Source: Enterobacter vonholyi (lineage in GTDB: Bacteria > Pseudomonadota > Gammaproteobacteria > Enterobacterales > Enterobacteriaceae). From it: a DNA stretch of 64,000 nucleotides. Location: assembly GCF_008364555.1 (NCBI RefSeq), contig NZ_VTUC01000003.1:1-64000 (forward strand), in the 5' to 3' direction. Below the pieces are notes generated by a model, which was not told where the DNA came from, made no database searches, and saw only the letters and a list, made by a program, of their open reading frames with translations. Every line of letters starts with the position of its first letter. Position 1 is the stretch's first letter. Made by a program: the position numbers and the translations under genes. Shown piece by piece: positions 9,740 through 19,205 of this stretch.

Positions 9740-9753
9740 TTGATTTAAATCAA
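9740..9753 (+). promoter_or_regulatory. Promoter-proximal FNR site of grcA
   Basis: TTGAT-TTAA-ATCAA is a perfect FNR dimer site. With its centre at -40.5 the transcript would start near 9787, and an AT-rich -10 (GATATAT, about 9774-9780) is in place. This is a class II FNR-activated promoter. Confidence 0.88.
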
Positions 9754-9859
9754 TAAATCACCGTGGTGTGAATGATATATATACACACAAGAAACAATGG
9801 TTTTACCAATTGGCCGCGAGAGGCCGACATCAGCTAATGTAGCCTAAGGGAGGCAACAC

Positions 9860-10243
9860 ATGATTACAGGTATCCAGATTACTAAAGCTGCAAATGACGA
9901 TCTGCTCAACTCTTTCTGGCTGCTGGACAGCGAGAAAAACGAAGCGCGCTGTGTCGTTGCGAAAGCGGGTTTTGCTGAAGATGAAATCGTGCCGGTGAGC
10001 AAACTGGGCGAAATCGAATACCGTGAAATTCCAATGGAAGTAAAACCGGAAGTGCGTGTGGAAGGTGGTCAGCACCTGAACGTAAACGTACTGCGTCGCG
10101 AAACGCTGATGGACGCGGTTGAGCACCCAGAAAAATATCCACAGCTGACCATTCGCGTGTCCGGCTATGCGGTCCGCTTTAACTCACTGACTCCAGAACA
10201 GCAGCGCGACGTCATCGCCCGTACCTTTACTGAAAGCCTGTAA
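9860..10243 (+). CDS. grcA: Autonomous glycyl radical cofactor GrcA (YfiD)
   Basis: A 127-residue spare part for pyruvate formate-lyase. The C-terminal half copies the glycyl-radical domain of PflB, with the radical glycine in [12 protein letters not shown] near residue 102; it can replace an oxygen-cleaved PFL C-terminus after activation by PflA. The N-terminal 55 residues are acidic and unrelated to PFL. AAGGGAGG lies 9 bases before the ATG. Expression is expected to be highest at low oxygen, from the tandem FNR promoter upstream. A strong bidirectional terminator separates it from srmB. Confidence 0.97.
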   Translation: MITGIQITKAANDDLLNSFWLLDSEKNEARCVVAKAGFAEDEIVPVSKLGEIEYREIPMEVKPEVRVEGGQHLNVNVLRRETLMDAVEHPEKYPQLTIRVSGYAVRFNSLTPEQQRDVIARTFTESL

Positions 10244-10263
10244 CGGCTTCAGCAGGGGGGAAT

Positions 10264-10293
10264 AAAAAAGCCGGGGATTTCCCCGGCTTTTTT
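10264..10293. terminator. Bidirectional terminator between grcA and srmB
   Basis: AAAAAAGCCGGGG-ATTT-CCCCGGCTTTTTT is a perfect stem with A-run and T-run on both sides. It serves grcA on the plus strand and srmB on the minus strand, ending just before the srmB stop codon. Confidence 0.93.
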
Positions 10294-10294
10294 A

Positions 10295-11623
10295 TTACTC
10301 TTCAGTTTTCGTCTCTGGTGCGGCAGAGCTTGGCTTACGTCGCTTACCAATATTCTTGGTATCGCGGTGGCGCTGCTTCACGCGCGGTTTCTCTTTTTCT
10401 TTCTCTTTTCTCTCAGCACGTTTCGCGAGCGCTTTCTTGGACGGTTTACCCGTCATTTTTTCACTCGGCGCACGTGTGGTTGGGCGCAAGCCGTCAATAA
10501 CGCGCGCTTTCAGCGGCTCGTCAACATAGCGGCCAATTTTCTGCAACAGCAGGTAGTCATGCGCTTCGACCAGTGAGATAGCAATCCCTTTGCGGCCCGC
10601 GCGGCCGGTACGGCCAATACGGTGCAGATAGGTATCGCCGCTGCGCGGCATATCGAAGTTAATGACGTGGCTGACGTCAGGGATGTCGATCCCGCGAGCG
10701 GCAACGTCTGTGGCAACCAGCACGTTAACGCGGCCATCGGTCAGGCGCTTAATGCCTTCGGTACGCTTGATCTGCGCCATCTCGCCTTCAAGATAGCAGT
10801 TGTTGATCCCGGCGTTACGCAGCATTTCTGCCAGCTCGTGCACGCGCTCGCGCTTACGCACAAACACGATTGTGCGCAGCGCATCTTCCTGCTTCAGCAG
10901 GTGTTTGAGCAATTCGACCTTGTGCTCAAGGTTGTCCGCGCGGTAGTACCACTGGTGGATCTTCTTACGCTCACGGGTGGACGGCGTCGCCGACACTTCT
11001 ACCGGATCTTCCAGCAGACGCTCTGCGAAGTCTTTAATCGCTTCCCCTTCGAGGGTGGCAGAGAACAGCATCGTCTGGTTACGCCAGCGTGTTTCCCCTG
11101 CAATGTGCTCGATATCCTGTGCAAAACCCATGTCCAGCATGCGGTCGGCTTCGTCGAGGATCAGCGTTTCAACCGCGCGGCAGTCGAAGTTCTCTTCTTT
11201 AATGTACTGCAGCAGGCGGCCCGTCGTCGCAACGACGATGTCCTGGTTTTCGCTGAACACTTCGGCGTGGTTCATATACGCAACGCCGCCGGTGATGGTA
11301 GCGATATCCAGATGGGTATTTGCCGCGAGTTCACGCGCGTGATCGGCCACCTGCATGGCCAGTTCGCGCGTCGGCGTCAGGATTAAAATACGCGGCGGGC
11401 CAGATTTTTTACGCGGAAAGTCGAGCAGATGCTGCAACACAGGCAGCAAATAGGCTGCTGTCTTCCCCGTGCCGGTTGGCGCAGAACCGAGCACATCGCG
11501 GCCCTCAAGCGCAGGCGGAATGGCCGCTGCCTGAATGGCGGTCGGGCGTGTAAAGCCTTTGCTCTCAAGTGCATTGAGCAGGCTTTCATCGAGTTCAAGT
11601 TCGGAAAAAGTCGTTACAGTCAT
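10295..11623 (-). CDS. srmB: ATP-dependent RNA helicase SrmB
   Basis: A DEAD-box helicase of 442 residues that acts early in 50S ribosome assembly with the L4-L24 region of 23S rRNA. Visible motifs in order: Q motif (FTRPTAIQ), Walker A APTGTGKT near residue 50, PTRELA, DEAD at about 155, SAT, and in the second RecA-like domain [12 protein letters not shown] and [10 protein letters not shown]. The final 70 residues are a basic Lys/Arg/Glu-rich tail typical of SrmB that probably contacts RNA. It is convergent with grcA and divergent from trmN. Confidence 0.97.
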   Translation of the reverse strand: MTVTTFSELELDESLLNALESKGFTRPTAIQAAAIPPALEGRDVLGSAPTGTGKTAAYLLPVLQHLLDFPRKKSGPPRILILTPTRELAMQVADHARELAANTHLDIATITGGVAYMNHAEVFSENQDIVVATTGRLLQYIKEENFDCRAVETLILDEADRMLDMGFAQDIEHIAGETRWRNQTMLFSATLEGEAIKDFAERLLEDPVEVSATPSTRERKKIHQWYYRADNLEHKVELLKHLLKQEDALRTIVFVRKRERVHELAEMLRNAGINNCYLEGEMAQIKRTEGIKRLTDGRVNVLVATDVAARGIDIPDVSHVINFDMPRSGDTYLHRIGRTGRAGRKGIAISLVEAHDYLLLQKIGRYVDEPLKARVIDGLRPTTRAPSEKMTGKPSKKALAKRAERKEKEKEKPRVKQRHRDTKNIGKRRKPSSAAPETKTEE

Positions 11624-11755
11624 GTTCTACCTCTGTGTGGGGCGCTGATTATAGACGTTACGGCTGTAATCTTCATCTGTTTGTATGGATATCGCTTTTC
11701 GGCCACTTCGCTTTCCCCTATGCTACTCCAGTTTCACTTAGAAGGTTGCCCCGAC

Positions 11756-12493
11756 ATGTCTCAACTCAAAGCGCAGCTGCGCCGCGATGGTTTTACGTTC
11801 AAACAATTTTTTGTCGCTCACGATCGCTGTGCCATGAAGGTCGGTACAGACGGCATTTTACTGGGAGCGTGGGCGCCTGTCGCAGGTGTTAAGCGTATTC
11901 TTGATATCGGTACCGGCAGCGGGCTGGTGGCGTTAATGCTGGCGCAGCGCACGGAAGAGCATGTCACCATCGATGCCGTCGAGCTGGATGCGCAGGCGGC
12001 AGAGCAGGCGAATGAAAATGTAGCCGAATCCCCCTGGGCTGCCCGCATGAAAGTGGAATGCGCAGATGTGCTCGCCTGGGCGCCTGAACAAACCGCGCGT
12101 TACGATCTGATCGTCAGCAACCCTCCTTACTACGAGCCCGGCGTTGAGTGCGGTACCCCCGAGCGTGAGCAGGCGCGTTATACCGGTTCCCTCGATCACA
12201 AGGCCCTGCTCACCAGTGCGGCCGAGCTTATCTCCGAAGAAGGTTTTTTCTGCGTGGTCCTGCCTGAGAGTACCGGCAACACGTTCATTGGTATCGCGCA
12301 GGAGATTGGCTGGACGTTACGCCTGCGTACCGATATTTCGGATACGGAAGGCCGACTGCCGCACCGCGTGCTGCTGGCGCTCTCGCCGAAAGAGGGGGAA
12401 TGCTTTAACGATCGAATGGTGATCCGTGGGCCAGACCAGCGTTATTCCGAAGATTACACTGCCCTGACCCAGGCGTTTTATCTGTTTATGTAA
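11756..12493 (+). CDS. trmN: tRNA1(Val) (adenine(37)-N6)-methyltransferase TrmN (YfiC)
   Basis: A class I methyltransferase of 245 residues that makes m6A37 in tRNA1(Val). The S-adenosylmethionine motif [11 protein letters not shown] is near residue 47, and the NPPY motif of N6-adenine methyltransferases (SNPPYYEPG) near residue 125. The frame is open much further upstream (from 11429), where it only mirrors srmB; the ATG at 11756 gives the K-12 length and an N-terminus matching [20 protein letters not shown]. The last 16 bases overlap the 3' end of convergent nadB. Confidence 0.95.
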   Translation: MSQLKAQLRRDGFTFKQFFVAHDRCAMKVGTDGILLGAWAPVAGVKRILDIGTGSGLVALMLAQRTEEHVTIDAVELDAQAAEQANENVAESPWAARMKVECADVLAWAPEQTARYDLIVSNPPYYEPGVECGTPEREQARYTGSLDHKALLTSAAELISEEGFFCVVLPESTGNTFIGIAQEIGWTLRLRTDISDTEGRLPHRVLLALSPKEGECFNDRMVIRGPDQRYSEDYTALTQAFYLFM

Positions 12494-14097
12494 ACCTGCG
12501 GGGCGAGTATCGACGGGCCGGACTCAGCAAGCTGATTCGGGTAGTCCAGGGTGTAGTGCAGCCCGCGGCTCTCTTTACGCATCATCGCGCAGCGAACGAT
12601 CAGCTCGGCAACCTGCACCAGATTGCGCAGCTCCAGCAGATTATTGGATACGCGGAAATTGGCATAATACTCATCAATTTCCTGCTGCAGCATGGTGATG
12701 CGGCGCAATGCGCGTTCAAGACGTTTCGTGGTGCGCACAATTCCGACGTAGTCCCACATAAACAGCCGCAGCTCATGCCAGTTATGCTGGATCACGACCA
12801 GCTCGTCCGGGTTATCCACGCGGCTTTCATCCCAGGCTGGCAGGTGCTCAGTCTCACGGGCGTAGGGCATGCGCTTCGTGATGTCTTCTGCGGCCGACCA
12901 GCCGTACACCAGACATTCAAGCAGCGAGTTAGAAGCCATACGGTTCGCGCCGTGAAGCCCGGTATAGCTGACCTCACCGATAGCATAAAGTCCGTCCACA
13001 TCGGTACGCCCATGATCGTCAACCATTACGCCACCGCAGGTATAGTGGGCGGCTGGCACAATCGGCACCGGATCGCGCGTTAAATCAATGCCAAGATTGA
13101 GCAGCTTTTCATAAATCATTGGAAAATGCTGGCGAATAAACGCTGCTGGCTTATGGCTGATATCAAGATACATGCAGTCCACGCCAAGGCGCTTCATTTC
13201 ATGATCGATGGCGCGAGCAACGATATCGCGGGGGGCCAGTTCGCCACGGGCGTCAAAGTCCGGCATAAAGCGGGTGCCGTCAGGGCGTTTCAGATAGGCC
13301 CCTTCGCCGCGCAGGGCTTCCGTCAACAGGAAGTTGCGCGCCTGAGGGTGGAACAGGGCGGTTGGGTGAAACTGATTGAACTCAAGATTCGCCACCCGGC
13401 AGCCGGCGCGCCAGGCCATAGCGATACCGTCTCCGGAGGCAATGTCCGGGTTCGTGGTGTACTGATACACTTTTGAGGCGCCGCCCGTAGCCAGTACTAC
13501 AGCCTTTGCCTGACAGGTTTCCACCTTCTCTTTATTACGGTTCCAGACCCAGGCGCCCACCACGCGACGCGTGCCGGGCAGGCCAATCTTGTCAGAGATA
13601 ATCAGGTCAACGGCATTACTCCGCTCAAGAACCCGAATATTAGGATGCTTCAGCGCTTTGCCGACCAGCGTGGTTTCCACTTCTTTTCCGGTAGCATCTG
13701 CTGCGTGCAGGATGCGGCGGTGGCTATGGCCGCCTTCGCGCGTCAGGTGGTAGCTCTCTTCACCGTTGGGTTGAACCTGCGTATCGAACAAGACGCCCTG
13801 GTCGATGAGCCACTGCACGCAATGACGGGCATTGCTGGCGACAAACTCTGCGGCGTGTGCATCCACGATCCCGGCCCCGGCAATCAGCGTATCTTCAACG
13901 TGGGATGCAATGCTGTCTGTCTCATCAAACACCGCGGCAATGCCACCCTGGGCATAAAACGTGGAACCCTCGCTTATCGGCCCTTTACTCAGAACGATAA
14001 CGTTTTGATGCTCGGCCAGGCGCAGCGCCAGAGAGAGACCGGCAGCGCCGCTGCCGATGATCAGTACATCACAATGGAGTTCAGGTGTTGTGTTCAT
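12478..14097 (-). CDS. nadB: L-aspartate oxidase
   Basis: A flavoprotein of 539 residues that oxidises L-aspartate to iminoaspartate, the first step of de novo NAD synthesis. The FAD-binding motif [13 protein letters not shown] is at residues 15-27, followed by the succinate-dehydrogenase-like signature [13 protein letters not shown]. Substrate-binding residues lie in [13 protein letters not shown] and in [13 protein letters not shown]; the C-terminal helical domain holds [14 protein letters not shown]. The start at 14097 agrees with K-12. A perfect NadR operator lies 7 bases upstream, so transcription is repressed when NAD is plentiful. Divergent from rpoE; the end overlaps trmN by 16 bases. 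Confidence 0.97.
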   Translation of the reverse strand: MNTTPELHCDVLIIGSGAAGLSLALRLAEHQNVIVLSKGPISEGSTFYAQGGIAAVFDETDSIASHVEDTLIAGAGIVDAHAAEFVASNARHCVQWLIDQGVLFDTQVQPNGEESYHLTREGGHSHRRILHAADATGKEVETTLVGKALKHPNIRVLERSNAVDLIISDKIGLPGTRRVVGAWVWNRNKEKVETCQAKAVVLATGGASKVYQYTTNPDIASGDGIAMAWRAGCRVANLEFNQFHPTALFHPQARNFLLTEALRGEGAYLKRPDGTRFMPDFDARGELAPRDIVARAIDHEMKRLGVDCMYLDISHKPAAFIRQHFPMIYEKLLNLGIDLTRDPVPIVPAAHYTCGGVMVDDHGRTDVDGLYAIGEVSYTGLHGANRMASNSLLECLVYGWSAAEDITKRMPYARETEHLPAWDESRVDNPDELVVIQHNWHELRLFMWDYVGIVRTTKRLERALRRITMLQQEIDEYYANFRVSNNLLELRNLVQVAELIVRCAMMRKESRGLHYTLDYPNQLAESGPSILAPQVYINR

Positions 14098-14103
14098 GAT
14101 TGT

Positions 14104-14121
14104 TGTTTAATTTACTAAACA
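14104..14121 (-). promoter_or_regulatory. NadR operator of nadB
   Basis: TGTTTA-ATTTAC-TAAACA is a perfect 18 bp inverted repeat matching the enterobacterial NadR box TGTTTA-N6-TAAACA. It sits just before the nadB start codon, as in E. coli nadB. Confidence 0.9.
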
Positions 14122-14409
14122 GTGTTGAGTCAGAATAGCACTCGAATGCGATATATCGCACGTATTTTTTTAGCGACTGTTGCAATGGCTAAACTCTTAA
14201 GTTGAGGTAAACGGAGGGTAAATGAGTGAAATTATTTTGCGAAGCAGATCGTTAGCGTCAGATTTTGTGGTGAAATAAAGCCTGTGTTGCGTTACTCTTC
14301 TGGCGGGAAAAAGATGTTTCTTGTCAGAAACTGGTGCGTATCGTGAACAGACTTATAATGAGAGAAAATGAACAGTCTGCGGCGCGATGAACAAAAACAA
14401 AGGCGTTAC

Positions 14410-14437
14410 GGAACTTATTGAAGATCAGACACTCTAA
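14410..14437 (+). promoter_or_regulatory. Sigma-E promoter of the rpoE operon
   Basis: GGAACTT (-35) and TCTAA (-10) are separated by 16 bases, matching the sigma-E consensus. It lies about 85 bases before the rpoE start and gives autoregulation. The region 14098-14521 otherwise holds the nadB promoter and presumably a sigma-70 promoter; I see no other gene in it. Confidence 0.85.
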
Positions 14438-14521
14438 TTTGTGCTTGCTCAAAGTGCGGTATTTTTAGAGTGGCGTTTCGAATAACGCGTGGAATTTAGG
14501 TTTGGGGAGACATTACCTCGG

Positions 14522-15097
14522 ATGAGCGAGCAGTTAACGGACCAGGTCCTGGTTGAACGGGTCCAGAAGGGAGATCAGAAAGCCTTTAACTTACTGGTGG
14601 TGCGCTACCAGCATAAGGTGGCGAGCCTGGTTTCCCGCTATGTACCGTCAGGCGATGTGCCTGATGTGGTGCAAGAGTCTTTTATTAAGGCCTATCGCGC
14701 GCTGGATTCTTTCCGGGGAGATAGTGCTTTTTATACCTGGCTGTACCGTATTGCGGTCAATACGGCAAAGAATTATCTGGTCGCTCAGGGTCGTCGTCCG
14801 CCTTCAAGTGATGTGGACGCAATTGACGCCGAAAACTTCGAAAGTGGCGGAGCATTGAAAGAAATTTCGAACCCTGAGAACTTAATGTTGTCAGAAGAAC
14901 TGAGACAAATCGTTTTTCGCACGATCGAGTCGCTCCCGGAAGATTTACGCATGGCAATTACGTTACGGGAGCTTGATGGTCTGAGCTATGAAGAGATAGC
15001 CGCTATCATGGATTGTCCGGTCGGCACGGTACGTTCACGAATTTTCCGTGCGCGAGAAGCTATTGATAATAAAGTTCAACCGCTTATCAGGCGTTGA
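14522..15097 (+). CDS. rpoE: RNA polymerase sigma-E factor
   Basis: The extracytoplasmic-stress sigma factor of 191 residues. Region 2 (about residues 24-94) holds DVVQESFIKAYRALDSF and the DNA-melting segment AFYTWLYRIAVNTAKNYL; region 4 (about 130-185) ends in LSYEEIAAIMDCPVGTVRS, the helix-turn-helix that reads the -35 GGAACTT. The sequence is nearly identical to the E. coli protein. An in-frame GTG at 14489 would add 11 residues; the ATG at 14522 with GGGGAGA upstream is standard. It heads rpoE-rseA-rseB-rseC and is held inactive by RseA until the anti-sigma factor is cleaved. Confidence 0.98.
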   Translation: MSEQLTDQVLVERVQKGDQKAFNLLVVRYQHKVASLVSRYVPSGDVPDVVQESFIKAYRALDSFRGDSAFYTWLYRIAVNTAKNYLVAQGRRPPSSDVDAIDAENFESGGALKEISNPENLMLSEELRQIVFRTIESLPEDLRMAITLRELDGLSYEEIAAIMDCPVGTVRSRIFRAREAIDNKVQPLIRR

Positions 15098-15128
15098 CGA
15101 TAGCGGGATACTGGAAAAGGTATTAGGC

Positions 15129-15779
15129 ATGCAGAAAGAAAAACTTTCCGCTTTAATGGATGGTGAAACGGTAGATAGTGAGCTGCTCAACGAGCTGTCT
15201 CATTCTCCCGAAATGCAAGAGACCTGGGAGAGTTACCATCTCATCCGTGACACCCTTCGCGGTGACACCGGCGAGGTTCTCCATTTCGATATCTCAGCCC
15301 GCGTCATGGCGGCGATTGAGAATGAGCCTGTTCATCAGACCACTCCGCTGATTCCTGAAGCTCAACCCGCACCTCACCAGTGGCAGAAAATGCCATTCTG
15401 GCAAAAGGTGCGCCCGTGGGCCAGCCAGCTTACCCAAATGGGTGTGGCTGCATGCGTATCGCTTGCAGTTATTGTTGGCGTCCAGCACTATAATACTCAG
15501 TCTGAAACTAATCAGCAGCCAGAAGCGCCAGTGTTTAACACACTGCCGATGATGGGCAAAGCCAGCCCGGTAAGCCTGGGCGTACCGGCTGATGCTTCCG
15601 CCAGCGGCGGCCAGCAACAGCAGGTTCAGGAGCAGCGCCGTCGCATTAATGCGATGTTGCAGGATTATGAGTTGCAGCGTCGTCTGCACTCTGAACAGCT
15701 TCAGTTTGAGCAGGCGCAGACACAGCAAGCTGCTGTGCAGGTGCCCGGAAACCAAACTTTAGGAACGCAATCGCAGTAA
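15129..15779 (+). CDS. rseA: Anti-sigma-E factor RseA
   Basis: A single-pass inner-membrane protein of 216 residues that binds sigma-E. The cytoplasmic domain (1-100) starts MQKEKLSALMDGE; one membrane segment follows at about 103-120 (MGVAACVSLAVIVGVQ); the rest is periplasmic and Gln-rich. MMGKASPVSLG contains Val148-Ser149, the bond cut by DegS in E. coli, after which RseP and ClpXP free the sigma factor. The distal region QEQRRRINAMLQDYELQRR binds RseB. The ATG at 15129 is 31 bases after the rpoE stop. The stop TAA shares its last base with the rseB ATG. Confidence 0.97.
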   Translation: MQKEKLSALMDGETVDSELLNELSHSPEMQETWESYHLIRDTLRGDTGEVLHFDISARVMAAIENEPVHQTTPLIPEAQPAPHQWQKMPFWQKVRPWASQLTQMGVAACVSLAVIVGVQHYNTQSETNQQPEAPVFNTLPMMGKASPVSLGVPADASASGGQQQQVQEQRRRINAMLQDYELQRRLHSEQLQFEQAQTQQAAVQVPGNQTLGTQSQ

Positions 15780-16732
15780 TGAAGCAACTTTGGTTCGCCA
15801 TGTCTCTGATGGCGGGTAGCCTGTTCTTCTCTGCCAACGCCTCGGCTGATGTATCATCCGGGGCGTTGTTGCAGCAAATGAATCTGGCCAGCCAGTCACT
15901 CAATTACGAGTTGGCATTTATCAGCATCAACAAGCAGGGCGTCGAGTCGTTACGCTATCGCCATGCCCGTCTTGATAACCAGCCGCTCGCCCAGCTTTTA
16001 CAGATGGATGGCCCGCGTCGGGAAGTTGTCCAGCGTGGTAACGAAATCAGCTATTTCGAGCCCGGCCTGGAACCTTTCACGCTGAATGGCGACTATATCG
16101 TTGATTCCCTGCCGTCACTCATTTACACCGACTTCAAACGGCTTGCCCCTTACTATGATTTTATTTCGGTAGGGCGTACGCGTATTGCGGACAGACTTTG
16201 CGAGGTGATCCGCGTTGTCGCCCGGGATGGAACGCGCTACAGCTATATTGTCTGGATCGACGCTGAAACTAAACTCCCGATGCGTGTAGACCTGCTTGAC
16301 CGTGACGGTGAAACGCTGGAACAGTTCCGCGTTATTTCGTTCAGCGTGAACAATCAGGTTGGTAACAGCATGCAGAATCTGGCTAAGGCCAGCCTGCCGC
16401 CGCTGCTTTCTGTTCCTGCCGGGGATTCCGTTAATTTCAACTGGGTACCTGCCTGGATCCCACAAGGGTTTAGCGAAGTGTCCAGCAGCCGTCGTCAGCT
16501 GCCAACGATTGAAACGCCGGTGGAATCGCGCCTCTATTCAGATGGTTTGTTTAGCTTCTCGGTGAATATCAATCGCGCAACGGCAAACAGCGCTGAACAA
16601 ATGCTGCGTACCGGGCGCCGTACGGTGAGTACAACGGTACGCGATAATGCAGAGATCACCATTGTGGGAGAACTCCCTCCGCAAACGGCGAAGCGTATTT
16701 CCGACAGCATTAAATTCAGGGCTGCACAATGA
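15779..16732 (+). CDS. rseB: Sigma-E regulatory protein RseB
   Basis: A periplasmic protein of 317 residues with a signal peptide ending SANASA-D at about residue 23. It has the LolA-like N-terminal lobe and a smaller C-terminal lobe. RseB binds the periplasmic tail of RseA and blocks DegS cutting; off-pathway lipopolysaccharide or lipoproteins displace it, so it is the second sensor of the pathway. It overlaps rseA by one base and rseC by four bases, indicating translational coupling within the operon. Confidence 0.96.
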   Translation: MKQLWFAMSLMAGSLFFSANASADVSSGALLQQMNLASQSLNYELAFISINKQGVESLRYRHARLDNQPLAQLLQMDGPRREVVQRGNEISYFEPGLEPFTLNGDYIVDSLPSLIYTDFKRLAPYYDFISVGRTRIADRLCEVIRVVARDGTRYSYIVWIDAETKLPMRVDLLDRDGETLEQFRVISFSVNNQVGNSMQNLAKASLPPLLSVPAGDSVNFNWVPAWIPQGFSEVSSSRRQLPTIETPVESRLYSDGLFSFSVNINRATANSAEQMLRTGRRTVSTTVRDNAEITIVGELPPQTAKRISDSIKFRAAQ

Positions 16733-17205
16733 TCAAAGAGTGGGCGACAGTTGTCTCATGGCAGAACGGCATTGCGCTGGTGAGCTGCGATGTTAAAGCC
16801 TCATGTAATAGCTGTGCATCCCGCGCTGGCTGTGGCAGCCGCGTGCTGAACAAGCTCGGGCCACAAACATCGCACACGATTTCAGTGCCAAGCGAACAGC
16901 CGCTGATGGCCGGGCAGAAGGTGGAACTGGGCATCGCGGAAGGCAGCCTGCTCAGCTCCGCTATGCTGGTGTATCTCTCTCCGCTGGTCGGTCTGTTTAT
17001 CATGGGTGGTCTGTTTCAGATGCTGTTTGGTACCGATGTGGCCGCTATATGCGGTGCCGCATTGGGTGGCGTGGGGGGATTCTGGCTTGCCAAAGGTCTC
17101 TCCCCAACGCTTGCCGCGCGCGAGGAGTGGCAGCCTGTCATTCTCAGCGTTGGGCTGGCGCCAGACCAGCTTCGTGTTGAAACGCTTTCTTCTGAGGCCC
17201 GGTGA
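16729..17205 (+). CDS. rseC: Sigma-E system positive modulator RseC
   Basis: An inner-membrane protein of 158 residues. Four cysteines near the N-terminus (CDVKASCNSCASRAGCGS, residues 17-34) suggest metal or Fe-S binding, as in the related RnfB/RsxC-associated RseC family. Two hydrophobic segments follow near residues 75-95 and 100-120, with both ends in the cytoplasm. In E. coli it mildly raises sigma-E activity and also helps maintain reduced SoxR. The start ATGA overlaps the rseB stop. Confidence 0.93.
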   Translation: MIKEWATVVSWQNGIALVSCDVKASCNSCASRAGCGSRVLNKLGPQTSHTISVPSEQPLMAGQKVELGIAEGSLLSSAMLVYLSPLVGLFIMGGLFQMLFGTDVAAICGAALGGVGGFWLAKGLSPTLAAREEWQPVILSVGLAPDQLRVETLSSEAR

Positions 17206-17228
17206 TCCATCGGGCTTTATCTTTTTTT
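17197..17228 (+). terminator. Terminator at the end of the rpoE-rseABC operon
   Basis: GCCCGGTG pairs with CATCGGGC (one wobble) around a 3-base loop; TTTATCTTTTTTT follows. The left arm lies inside the last rseC codons. The next 160 bases before lepA show no gene and presumably hold the lepA promoter. Confidence 0.7.
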
Positions 17229-17390
17229 ACACCCTAAAACAGAAAACGTCCTTTCTTCACGCTATACCAGTCTCTAAGTGCATTTCCAGGTAGCGAGGAT
17301 GTAGTGTAGAATGCTGCGTTTTCGCACTGAAAAACGTCAGGCTAAGAACAGCGGCCTCCAGGAATTCGTAAGGCATAATTATTTAACTAT

Positions 17391-19190
17391 ATGAAGAACA
17401 TACGTAACTTTTCGATCATTGCTCACATTGACCACGGTAAGTCGACGCTGTCTGACCGTATTATCCAGATTTGCGGTGGCCTGTCTGATCGTGAAATGGA
17501 AGCCCAGGTTCTGGACTCCATGGACCTGGAACGCGAACGCGGTATCACCATTAAAGCGCAGAGCGTTACGCTTGATTACAAAGCGGCTGATGGTGAAACC
17601 TATCAACTGAACTTTATCGACACCCCAGGCCACGTTGACTTCTCCTATGAAGTTTCACGCTCGCTCGCGGCCTGTGAAGGCGCGCTGCTGGTGGTGGATG
17701 CCGGGCAGGGCGTTGAAGCCCAGACCCTGGCAAACTGCTACACCGCGATGGAAATGGATCTCGAAGTTGTGCCGGTTCTGAACAAGATCGACCTGCCAGC
17801 CGCCGATCCTGAGCGCGTAGCGGAAGAGATTGAAGATATTGTCGGCATTGACGCGACCGATGCCGTGCGCTGCTCCGCGAAAACCGGTGTCGGCGTCACC
17901 GACGTGCTGGAACGTCTGGTGCGTGATATTCCGGCCCCGGAAGGCGATCCGGATGCCCCGCTGCAGGCGCTGATTATCGACTCCTGGTTCGATAACTATC
18001 TGGGCGTTGTCTCCCTGGTGCGTATTAAAAACGGCACCATGCGCAAAGGCGACAAAATCAAGGTAATGAGTACCGGACAGGTCTACAACGCCGACCGTCT
18101 GGGTATCTTCACGCCAAAACAGGTTGACCGCACCGAGCTGACATGCGGCGAGGTTGGCTGGCTGGTCTGCGCCATCAAAGACATCCTCGGCGCGCCGGTG
18201 GGTGATACCCTGACGGGTGCGCGCAACCCGGCAGATAAAGCGCTGCCAGGCTTTAAAAAGGTGAAACCGCAGGTTTACGCGGGCCTGTTCCCGGTCAGCT
18301 CTGACGACTACGAAAACTTCCGTGATGCGCTTGGCAAGCTGAGCCTGAACGATGCCTCCCTGTTCTATGAGCCAGAAAGCTCAACGGCGCTGGGCTTCGG
18401 CTTCCGCTGCGGCTTCCTTGGTCTGCTGCACATGGAGATCATTCAGGAGCGTCTGGAGCGTGAATACGATCTGGACCTGATCACCACCGCGCCGACGGTA
18501 GTATATGAAGTTGAAACCACCTCGAAAGAAGTGATCTACGTCGACAGCCCGTCCAAGCTGCCGCCGTTGAACAATATTCACGAGCTGCGTGAGCCGATTG
18601 CCGAATGTCACATGCTGCTGCCGCAGGAGTTCCTGGGCAACGTCATTACGCTGTGTATTGAGAAGCGCGGCGTGCAGACCAACATGGTTTACCACGGTAA
18701 CCAGGTGGCGCTGACCTACGAAATCCCGATGGCGGAAGTGGTACTCGACTTCTTCGACCGTCTGAAGTCGACCTCCCGTGGCTATGCGTCACTGGATTAC
18801 AACTTCAAACGCTTCCAGGCCTCCAACATGGTGCGTGTGGACGTGCTGATCAACGGCGAGCGTGTGGATGCGCTGGCGCTGATCACCCACAACGACAATG
18901 CGCCATACCGTGGCCGCGAGCTGGTTGAGAAGATGAAAGATCTGATCCCGCGTCAGCAGTTCGATATCGCGATTCAGGCGGCCATTGGCAACCATATTAT
19001 CGCGCGTTCCACCGTGAAACAGCTGCGTAAAAACGTTCTGGCGAAGTGCTATGGCGGTGACGTCAGCCGTAAGAAAAAGCTGCTGCAGAAGCAGAAAGAA
19101 GGTAAGAAGCGTATGAAGCAGGTCGGTAACGTCGAGCTGCCGCAGGAAGCATTCCTTGCCATCCTTCATGTTGGTAAAGACGGCAAATAA
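17391..19190 (+). CDS. lepA: Elongation factor 4 (LepA)
   Basis: A ribosomal GTPase of 599 residues that acts during translation initiation and stressed elongation. The G domain shows AHIDHGKST (P-loop), DTPGHVDF and NKIDLP in the first 135 residues; EF-G-like domains II, III and V follow, and the LepA-only C-terminal domain ends with a Lys-rich stretch ([17 protein letters not shown]). It carries no domain IV. Length equals E. coli. It is followed at 15 bases by lepB in the same operon, a fixed arrangement in enterobacteria. Confidence 0.98.
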   Translation: MKNIRNFSIIAHIDHGKSTLSDRIIQICGGLSDREMEAQVLDSMDLERERGITIKAQSVTLDYKAADGETYQLNFIDTPGHVDFSYEVSRSLAACEGALLVVDAGQGVEAQTLANCYTAMEMDLEVVPVLNKIDLPAADPERVAEEIEDIVGIDATDAVRCSAKTGVGVTDVLERLVRDIPAPEGDPDAPLQALIIDSWFDNYLGVVSLVRIKNGTMRKGDKIKVMSTGQVYNADRLGIFTPKQVDRTELTCGEVGWLVCAIKDILGAPVGDTLTGARNPADKALPGFKKVKPQVYAGLFPVSSDDYENFRDALGKLSLNDASLFYEPESSTALGFGFRCGFLGLLHMEIIQERLEREYDLDLITTAPTVVYEVETTSKEVIYVDSPSKLPPLNNIHELREPIAECHMLLPQEFLGNVITLCIEKRGVQTNMVYHGNQVALTYEIPMAEVVLDFFDRLKSTSRGYASLDYNFKRFQASNMVRVDVLINGERVDALALITHNDNAPYRGRELVEKMKDLIPRQQFDIAIQAAIGNHIIARSTVKQLRKNVLAKCYGGDVSRKKKLLQKQKEGKKRMKQVGNVELPQEAFLAILHVGKDGK

Positions 19191-19205
19191 CCCTAAGGAG
19201 TTGGC

